Source: Oscillospiraceae bacterium (lineage in GTDB: Bacteria; Bacillota; Clostridia; Oscillospirales; Oscillospiraceae). Taken from it: a stretch of 64,000 nt of DNA. Position numbers and translations under genes: made by a program. Positions 58,874 to 64,000 of the stretch are shown piece by piece (within the stretch, counting starts at the first letter, position 1; every line of letters starts with the position of its first letter). Where the stretch lies: contig JAGBBD010000040.1 of assembly GCA_017938625.1 (NCBI GenBank), positions 1 to 64,000 on the forward strand, read 5' to 3'. A model generated the notes under the pieces. It saw nothing but the letters and a program-made list of their open reading frames with translations, was not told the origin of the DNA and made no database searches.

Positions 58874-59044
58874 AGAAACATTCGCCTCGCAGAGTTCCGC
58901 ATCCGCAGATGCGGAAAAAAGTGAAATCAAAATTTTCAGCGACATGTGCGGTGAAAATTTTACAATGATCGTGCAAGTGTGTCCGCAGGACGCGCGCAGC
59001 ACGATGCAAGCTCCTGCACAAAAAATATTGAAAATATTTTTTGC

Positions 59045-59968
59045 TTATCTTAAGAACCCTTCCAAAATCTTCTCTTCTGCTTCCTCGGCGCTCAGGCCCA
59101 GAGTCATGAGCTTCAAAATCTGCTCACCGGCGATCTTGCCGATGGCTGCTTCGTGGACCAGACCTGCGTCCACGTGGTTACAGGTGATCTCGGGAATGGC
59201 GCGGACCTTGGCGCTGCCCATGATGATGGCATCGCAAGCCACATGACCGAAGCAGGGGCAGTTGCCCTCCACTCTGGGGTAGAAGATCTGCACGCTTTCG
59301 TCCTGCGCCACGGAGCGGCTGACCACTCTGGTCTTGCTGCCTGCACCGTTTAAGAACACATCCATTTCGCTTTCGGCGTACTGTTTGCCGTGGGTCAGGA
59401 GCTTTTCCTGCACCACAAGCTCTGCGTTTTCCCCAAGGACAGCCTTGGTGTAGCGCTTGGTGTCGTCCACACCCTTGATCTGGACAGTTTCCAGCGTCAC
59501 GGATGCGCCTTCTTCCAGATACAGCACGGTCTGGGGATTGAGGATGCGCTTGCCGCTGCCCTCGCCCTCGCCGTAGTGCTTTTCCACATAGGTGACCTTG
59601 GCATTCTTGCCCACATGGAAGGTGTGGATGCCGTCATGGGAGCTGTCGCAGTCGCCGCAGTTGTGGATGCCGCAGCCTGCCACGATCTTGACCTCGGCGC
59701 CTTCGCCGATGAAAAAGTCGTTGTAGACCACATCGTGGCGATCCGTCTCGGTCACCACCACCGGGATGTGGACATTTTCCTTCCTGGTGAAGGGCTTGAT
59801 ATGGATATCGATTCCGTCCTTGTCGGTCTTGGATTCGATGGTGATATTCTCGGTATTGCGGCGGAATGCCTTCTTGCCGTCGGAACGGATGTTCACCGCG
59901 CCCTGTTCGGGCACACCTGCCAGCTCCGCCACTTCCTGCAAGATACGCTTCTGGATCTCATTCAGCAT
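59045..59968 (-). CDS. SufB/SufD-family Fe-S scaffold of the minimal SMS type
   Basis: A 307-residue scaffold for Fe-S cluster assembly that pairs with SufC. It has the SufBD beta-helix core: FFIGEGAEVKIVAGCGIHNCGDCDSSHDGIHTF (about 84-116), VGKNAKVTYVEKHYG, VVSRSVAQDESVQIFYPRVEGNCPCFGHVACDAIIM and EITCNHVDAGLVHEAAIGKIAGEQ near the end, with Cys, His and Glu in the places of the SufB active residues. At 307 residues it is much shorter than SufB (about 470), matching the two-gene SmsCB system of anaerobes. It overlaps sufC by 7 bp. Confidence 0.88.
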   Translation of the reverse strand: MLNEIQKRILQEVAELAGVPEQGAVNIRSDGKKAFRRNTENITIESKTDKDGIDIHIKPFTRKENVHIPVVVTETDRHDVVYNDFFIGEGAEVKIVAGCGIHNCGDCDSSHDGIHTFHVGKNAKVTYVEKHYGEGEGSGKRILNPQTVLYLEEGASVTLETVQIKGVDDTKRYTKAVLGENAELVVQEKLLTHGKQYAESEMDVFLNGAGSKTRVVSRSVAQDESVQIFYPRVEGNCPCFGHVACDAIIMGSAKVRAIPEITCNHVDAGLVHEAAIGKIAGEQILKLMTLGLSAEEAEEKILEGFLR

Positions 59969-60696
59969 GTCTTCTTCACCTCCAGCATATTGCAGCCGGC
60001 CACCACCTGCGCCATGATCTTCTCGTACATATCGCCGGCAGGGCCCTTGTGCTGGATCTGACCGGATGCGATGAGCACGATCTCGTCAGCCAGCTTGATG
60101 ATGCGCTCCTGATGGGAGATGATGATAATGGTCTTTTCCTGCCGGTCGTGGAGCTCCTGGAAGGTCTCGGTCAGTCTGGCGAAGCTCCACAGGTCAATGC
60201 CTGCCTCCGGCTCGTCAAAAATCATGACCTCGGAATCCTTTGCAAGCACCGTGGCGATCTCAATGCGCTTGACCTCGCCGCCGGACAGGGAGGTATCCAC
60301 GTCTCTGTCCACATAGTCGCGGGCGCACAGACCTACCTTGGTCAGATAGCTGCACGCTTCCGCGTGGGAGAGCTTTTTGCCTGCGGCGATCTGCAGCAGG
60401 TCGCGGACTTTCATGCCCTTGAACCGGGGCGGCTGCTGAAAGCCGTAGGAAATGCCCTTTTTGGCGCGCTGCGCGATATCAAGGTCTGTGATATCCTCCC
60501 CGTTCAGCAGGATCTTTCCCTGCTGGGGGGTGGCAAGGCCCATAATGGTCTTGGCAAGGGTGGTCTTGCCGCCGCCGTTGGGGCCGGTGATGACGATGAA
60601 TTTTTTATCTTCCACAGTCAGGCTGACGTCCTTGAGGATGTCCATGGGGCCGTTTTCGCCATCGACTGTCAGAGTCAGATTTTTCAGTTCAAGCAT
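59962..60696 (-). CDS. sufC: SufC-type ABC ATPase for Fe-S cluster assembly
   Basis: A 244-residue soluble ATPase that drives the SufB-like scaffold. Walker A GPNGGGKTTLAKTIMG is at about 38-53. The SufC-specific GISYGFQQPPRFKGMKVRDLL (about 87-107) has the usual FQ-P-E-I-P-G segment in altered form. Then come signature LSGGEVKRIEIATVL (about 150-164), Walker B VMIFDEPEAGIDLWS and switch His in IIIISHQERI. Its promoter lies just upstream, and it starts the operon with sufB, rlmH, cupin, rsmG and the zinc-ribbon gene. Confidence 0.92.
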   Translation of the reverse strand: MLELKNLTLTVDGENGPMDILKDVSLTVEDKKFIVITGPNGGGKTTLAKTIMGLATPQQGKILLNGEDITDLDIAQRAKKGISYGFQQPPRFKGMKVRDLLQIAAGKKLSHAEACSYLTKVGLCARDYVDRDVDTSLSGGEVKRIEIATVLAKDSEVMIFDEPEAGIDLWSFARLTETFQELHDRQEKTIIIISHQERIIKLADEIVLIASGQIQHKGPAGDMYEKIMAQVVAGCNMLEVKKTC

Positions 60697-60727
60697 AACT
60701 GCACCTCGTTTCGGTGGTAGTTCTTAT

Positions 60728-60756
60728 TTTATACCATATTTATACGTTTTTTTCAA
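60728..60756 (-). promoter_or_regulatory. Promoter of the sufC operon
   Basis: Minus-strand TTGAAA (60751-60756) and TATAAA (60728-60733) are 17 bp apart, with TGG before the -10. Confidence 0.72.
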
Positions 60757-60774
60757 TGGCTGCAAGAAAGGGGG

Positions 60775-61066
60775 GATAAGTCAATGGACAATTGACAATG
60801 AATGTGTCGGATGCGCCGACGGATTTAAAATAACGGGCAGCGGCGATGGTGCGTACAGGCACCTCATCCGCCTCACTTCGTTCGGCACCTTCCCCTAGGA
60901 GGGGAAGGCTTTTTTACTGCTGTGCACTTTTAAGGCTTCCCCTTGAGGGGAAGCTGGCAGCCGTTAGGCTGACTGATGAGGTGTGTGCAGGCAGCTTCAG
61001 ATTGCCACGGTCGCTGCGCTCCCTCGCAATGACAATCTATATACGCACCCAATTCTGCATTCTGCA
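60775..61066. repeat. Intergenic repeat mosaic with a double-hairpin element
   Basis: TCAATGGACAATTGACAATG (60780-60800), then a bipartite element at about 60861-60984. It has outer CACCTCATC and GATGAGGTG, hairpins CCTTCCCCTAGGAGGGGAAGG and GCTTCCCCTTGAGGGGAAGC, and stem CAGCC/GGCTG. An ATTGCCACGGTCGC..CTCGCAATGACA half repeat follows (60999-61032). No gene is seen. Confidence 0.7.
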
Positions 61067-61711
61067 TTATTCCAGGGTGAAGCCGAGGTAGGCACTCTGC
61101 AAGGGCACTTCGTTTGAAAGCCACTTGATCATGCCGCAGGGGACGCTGCCCAGATCCTCCGGCAGACACTCTGCCGTAAAATGTTCCGAGGCGGCGCAGA
61201 TGCCGGAGGCGGTTTTGTAAAACTTCAGACCGTAGATCCTTTGGGCATAGGAAAGATCTTCATAGACCATGTGGGGAACAGACTGCAGAAGCGCCTCACG
61301 CAGGTGCAGATACTGCGCCATGGAGATCTCCTCACCGCCGCAGAAGGCAGTCTTATGCCGGGTAAAGGCAGTTTTGTAGCCCATGGTCTCATAGAACCCA
61401 AACAGGCTCTCCTGTGCCGGGACAAGCACAAGGCAGTCGGCGTCCAGCGCCCTTTCGGCAAATGCCATAAGCTGCCTGCAGATGCCCTGTCCCCGGTAGT
61501 TTGGGTCTGTGCCGATGGCATAGAGATAGTATGCTTTGTGCGCTCTGTCTGCCAGAAGGGTCTGAGGCAGAGCATGGAGCATGGAGACGATCCTGCCCTC
61601 AAGCTCCGCCACAAAGCACAGTCCCGGCGGCAGAATGGGTGTTTCGCCAAACACGGTCTGCCAAAGGCTGATGATCTGAGGGATATCCTGTTGTTGTGAA
61701 AGTCTGTACAT
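61067..61711 (-). CDS. GNAT-family N-acetyltransferase
   Basis: A 214-residue acetyl-CoA-dependent transferase. The N-terminal half has the GNAT core: GLCFVAELEGRIVSMLHALPQ (about 30-50), then LYAIGTDPNYRGQGICRQLMAFAERAL (about 63-89) with the acetyl-CoA loop RGQGIC, and GFYETMGYKTAF (about 105-116). The C-terminal hundred residues are extra and unassigned. The ATG at 61711 is set by homology; there is no clear ribosome site because TTGACAATTGACAG-type repeats abut it, which may weaken expression. Substrate unknown. Confidence 0.83.
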   Translation of the reverse strand: MYRLSQQQDIPQIISLWQTVFGETPILPPGLCFVAELEGRIVSMLHALPQTLLADRAHKAYYLYAIGTDPNYRGQGICRQLMAFAERALDADCLVLVPAQESLFGFYETMGYKTAFTRHKTAFCGGEEISMAQYLHLREALLQSVPHMVYEDLSYAQRIYGLKFYKTASGICAASEHFTAECLPEDLGSVPCGMIKWLSNEVPLQSAYLGFTLE

Positions 61712-61724
61712 AGGCAGTATGATA

Positions 61725-61950
61725 ATTGACAGTTGACAATTGACAATGGATGTGTCGCTCCGCGACGGATCTTTGAATGCTGAGTGCTGAATGACAGATA
61801 CAAATCGGCAGTGCGTAAAATAACTGTCATTGCGAAGGAGCGTTAGCGACTGTGGCAATCTATTGGCAGGTTTTTTAGATTGCCACGGCTTCTCTGAAGC
61901 CTCGCAATGACAGATATGATCGGCAGTGCGTGGCTTTTCGTAGGGCGGGC
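61725..61950. repeat. Intergenic repeats between GNAT and DUF2156 genes
   Basis: TTGACAGTTGACAATTGACAATG (61728-61747) and GTCGCTCCGCGAC (61752-61764). A complete pair follows: TGTCATTGCGAAGGAGC..GTGGCAATCT and AGATTGCCAC..CCTCGCAATGACA (61827-61912), able to form one long hairpin. Confidence 0.7.
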
Positions 61951-61952
61951 AG

Positions 61953-62837
61953 TTATGGTTCGAGCTCCTTGGCGATGAACTTTTCAAGCAAAATCGGGTG
62001 ATAGCTCTCCTTGGCTTTGCGCAGGTTTTCAAGGCCCATATCGTCCTCCCGGTTGAGGTAACGGATCTGAGGATGGGCAGCGCGGATATGACGGGCAAAT
62101 TCCCGATTGACCAGCGGATAAGCGCCCTGAATGTCGGCAAAGGATTTTTCAAAGTTCACATCGAAGGTGTCCCGACTGATCCGGTTACCCACGGAGAAGC
62201 CCACAGGGCCGTCTTCTCCAAACAGGATGATCCCCTCAAAGCCAAGCTCGTCAAAGTGGGAAAACGCCTTTTCCAGCGCCCGACTGTCGGCATCGGAGTC
62301 GGGGTGGGTCTTGTACCAGGCATCTGCCAGCTCCAGACAGATGTGGCGGTTTTCCGCCGTCACCACCTGTGTGTGCCAGTTGGGATTGGCTTCCACAAAA
62401 CGGTTGATGTGGTTGCGCTTGGCCTGATACTTTTTTCCTGCAAGCTCACACAGGGTATCGATCTCATACAGATAGTCAAAGGCGTTTCGCGTTTCCTCAT
62501 AGGTGAAGCGGTCGGGGAACAGTTCCTGCAGCTGCGCCATGGTGTCACGGGTCAGACTGCGCAGAACAAAAGGCTTTCCTGCCTCGTGGCTGTCCTGCCA
62601 CAGACGCTCGATGATGGGTTTTTTGTCGCCGCAGCCGGCAGGATAGATGTACTGGTGCATCCCCTTAAAGGTCAGACGCTGGCACAGATGGTTTTGGTAT
62701 TGGGTCACCTCGCCGTAGAAATACGACCACAGGTAGAGATTGGCGAAGGTGTACTCCGCGCCCCGATAGCCGGAGCACTCATACAGCGCCTGGATCCATT
62801 CCCGGTCGGCAAGTTCCGGTTTTTTAAAGTTGAGCAT
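61953..62837 (-). CDS. DUF2156 (LPG-synthetase C-terminal-like) protein
   Basis: A 294-residue protein of the double-GNAT-like DUF2156 type, related to the catalytic part of lysyl-phosphatidylglycerol synthases. Blocks include EYTFANLYLWSYFYGEVTQYQNHLC (28-52), ETRNAFDYLYEIDTLCELAGKKYQAKRNHINRFVEANPNWHTQVV (about 115-160), GFEGIILFGEDGPVGFSVGNRISRDTFDVNFEKSFADIQGAYPLVNREFARHI and the ending RYLNREDDMGLENLRKAKESYHP. It has no membrane part. An aminoacyl-tRNA-dependent transfer is possible but unproven. Ribosome site GAGGTG. Confidence 0.9.
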   Translation of the reverse strand: MLNFKKPELADREWIQALYECSGYRGAEYTFANLYLWSYFYGEVTQYQNHLCQRLTFKGMHQYIYPAGCGDKKPIIERLWQDSHEAGKPFVLRSLTRDTMAQLQELFPDRFTYEETRNAFDYLYEIDTLCELAGKKYQAKRNHINRFVEANPNWHTQVVTAENRHICLELADAWYKTHPDSDADSRALEKAFSHFDELGFEGIILFGEDGPVGFSVGNRISRDTFDVNFEKSFADIQGAYPLVNREFARHIRAAHPQIRYLNREDDMGLENLRKAKESYHPILLEKFIAKELEP

Positions 62838-62892
62838 GATAACACCTCTTAACGAACAGTTCTTTATACTATTTTACCATGACCGTCAATAC

Positions 62893-62921
62893 TTGTATTT
62901 TTCGCTGTTTGATGGTAGAAT
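62893..62921 (+). promoter_or_regulatory. Promoter of metG
   Basis: TTGTAT (62893-62898) and TAGAAT (62916-62921) are 17 bp apart, with TGG before the -10. No T-box-like leader fits in the remaining 30 bp. Confidence 0.7.
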
Positions 62922-62950
62922 ATCCACATACTGTTCAGGAGGATATTCCT

Positions 62951-64000
62951 ATGTGCCAGAAATGCAACGAAAAATTCTATATTACAACTCCCATTTACTA
63001 TCCTTCCGATAAGCTTCATATCGGTCACACTTACTGCACCGTCGCCACCGATACCATGGCGCGGTACAAGCGTATGCGCGGCTATGACGTCATGTTCCTG
63101 ACGGGCACGGACGAGCATGGTCAGAAGATCGAGACCAAGGCGCAGGAAGCCGGTGTTACGCCTCAGCAGTTTGTGGATAACATCGTGCAGGGTGAGCGCG
63201 GCGTGCTGGATCTGTGGAAGCTGATGAACATCTCCAACGACCGTTTCATCCGCACCACCGATGATTACCATGTGGCAGCCATTCAGAAGATCTTCAAGAA
63301 GATGTATGAAAACGGCGATATCTACAAGGGCAGCTACAAGGGCAAATACTGCACGCCCTGTGAAAGCTTCTGGACGGAGAGCCAGCTGAAGGACGGCAAG
63401 TGCCCCGACTGCGGCAGAGATGTGGTGGACGCTGAGGAAGAAGCTTATTTCTTCAAGCTCTCCAAGTATGCCCAGCCTGTCCGTGACCTGCTGACCCAGA
63501 CCGACTTCCTGGAGCCCAAGAGCCGTGTCAACGAGATGGTCAACAACTTCATCGATCCCGGTCTTGAGGATCTTTGCGTGTCCCGCACCTCCTTCACCTG
63601 GGGCGTGCCTGTGGACTTTGATCCCGGTCATGTGGTCTATGTGTGGGTGGACGCCCTGTTCAACTACACCACCGCCCTTGGCTTTATGAACGACAAGTAT
63701 GACGATTACAAGGACTTCTGGCCTGCCGACGTCCACTTTGTGGGCAAGGAGATCGTCCGCTTCCATTCCATCATCTGGCCTGCCATGCTCATGAGCATGG
63801 GTATGCCCCTGCCCAAGAAGGTCTACGGCCACGGCTGGCTGCTGCTGGACGGCGGCAAGATGTCCAAGTCCAAGGGCAATGTGGTGGATCCCTACCTGCT
63901 GGCAGAGCGCTACGGCGTGGACGCCCTGCGCTTCTTCCTCATGCGCTCCTTCCCCTTCGGCTCCGACGGCAACTTCTCCAATGAGCTGCTGATCTCCACC
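62951..64000 (+). CDS. metG: Methionyl-tRNA synthetase, N-terminal 350 residues (cut by window edge)
   Basis: Charges tRNA-Met. The class I motifs are HIGH at 23-26 (YYPSDKLHIGHTYCT) and KMSKS at 303-307 (GGKMSKSKGN). The zinc-binding insertion is CTPCESFWTESQLKDGKCPDC (about 137-157). VWVDALFNY and HFVGKEIVRFHSIIWPAMLM are characteristic MetRS blocks. It starts at ATG 62951 (MCQKCNEKFYITTP) with AGGAGG 9-14 bp upstream. The C-terminal anticodon-binding part lies beyond the window. It is divergent from the DUF2156 gene. Confidence 0.97.
   Translation, partial: MCQKCNEKFYITTPIYYPSDKLHIGHTYCTVATDTMARYKRMRGYDVMFLTGTDEHGQKIETKAQEAGVTPQQFVDNIVQGERGVLDLWKLMNISNDRFIRTTDDYHVAAIQKIFKKMYENGDIYKGSYKGKYCTPCESFWTESQLKDGKCPDCGRDVVDAEEEAYFFKLSKYAQPVRDLLTQTDFLEPKSRVNEMVNNFIDPGLEDLCVSRTSFTWGVPVDFDPGHVVYVWVDALFNYTTALGFMNDKYDDYKDFWPADVHFVGKEIVRFHSIIWPAMLMSMGMPLPKKVYGHGWLLLDGGKMSKSKGNVVDPYLLAERYGVDALRFFLMRSFPFGSDGNFSNELLIST

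Noticed and set aside
61712..62152. A longer N-terminus for the GNAT protein
   Set aside because: It would read through intergenic repeats and into the DUF2156 gene. The GNAT fold begins at MYRLSQQ.

Overview
The window is a stretch of a gut-type Clostridia chromosome, most likely Oscillospirales (Oscillospiraceae/Ruminococcaceae-like). This is inferred from four things: GC-rich coding DNA with AT-rich promoters, S-layer-homology (SLH) surface proteins, a minimal SufC plus single SufB-type Fe-S pair, and strong AGGAGG ribosome sites with some TTG and GTG starts. No 16S gene is present, so the rank is inference.

Layout. (1) 1-1926, minus strand: a promoter and ZTP riboswitch drive a trigger-factor-like chaperone without a ribosome-binding domain, then formate-tetrahydrofolate ligase, which is cut by the window edge. 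(2) 2238-11236: a pentose/aldose module with a ChvE-type sugar ABC transporter, xylulokinase, DUF4867 and a fucose/arabinose-isomerase-family enzyme, opposite a LacI regulator. (3) 11.6-19.1 kb: a small secreted protein, an L,D-transpeptidase with SLH repeats, two tandem YbjN-like proteins, a membrane TrkA/RyR-domain protein, a FIST-like protein, DUF3786 and an AraC regulator. (4) 19.1-26.5 kb: an L-rhamnose operon (rhaB, rhaA, rhaD, a cytoplasmic GH106-like rhamnosidase) and an oxidoreductase. (5) 26.8-34.2 kb: a 2164-residue SLH surface protein whose promoter has the 19-bp spacer and palindrome typical of MerR control, with a MerR gene divergent from it. (6) 34.3-39.9 kb: DegV, then amino-sugar genes (nagB, a sugar nucleotidyltransferase, a NahK-like kinase) and an AraC regulator. 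(7) 40.2-47.6 kb: tRNA-Gly, rnhA, DUF1846, and a divergent type IIA topoisomerase pair split by repeat DNA. (8) 48.1-55.8 kb: a transglutaminase-like lipoprotein, GH3, an AT-rich inserted cassette with a beta-helix lipoprotein, AlaX and MgtE. (9) 56.5-64 kb: a minus-strand housekeeping operon (SufC, SufB, RlmH, cupin, RsmG, zinc-ribbon protein), a GNAT enzyme, DUF2156 and MetRS (partial).

Most long intergenic gaps are mosaics of short palindromic repeats. The most notable observation is at 44812-45297. There a small DUF559 (PD-(D/E)XK-type) nuclease gene sits exactly between the two halves of a palindromic element that occurs elsewhere in the window without a gene. The conserved purine tract of the element serves as the gene's ribosome site, and the gene's stop codon lies in the right half. 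This looks like an autonomous element with gene-less derivatives, comparable in logic to RAYT/REP pairs. A second mobile-looking unit, at about 50.57-52.67 kb, has inverted-repeat ends, carries a beta-helix lipoprotein and no transposase, and appears to have split a shared transcription terminator.

Functions are assigned from protein and RNA motifs read by eye. No database search or folding program was run.
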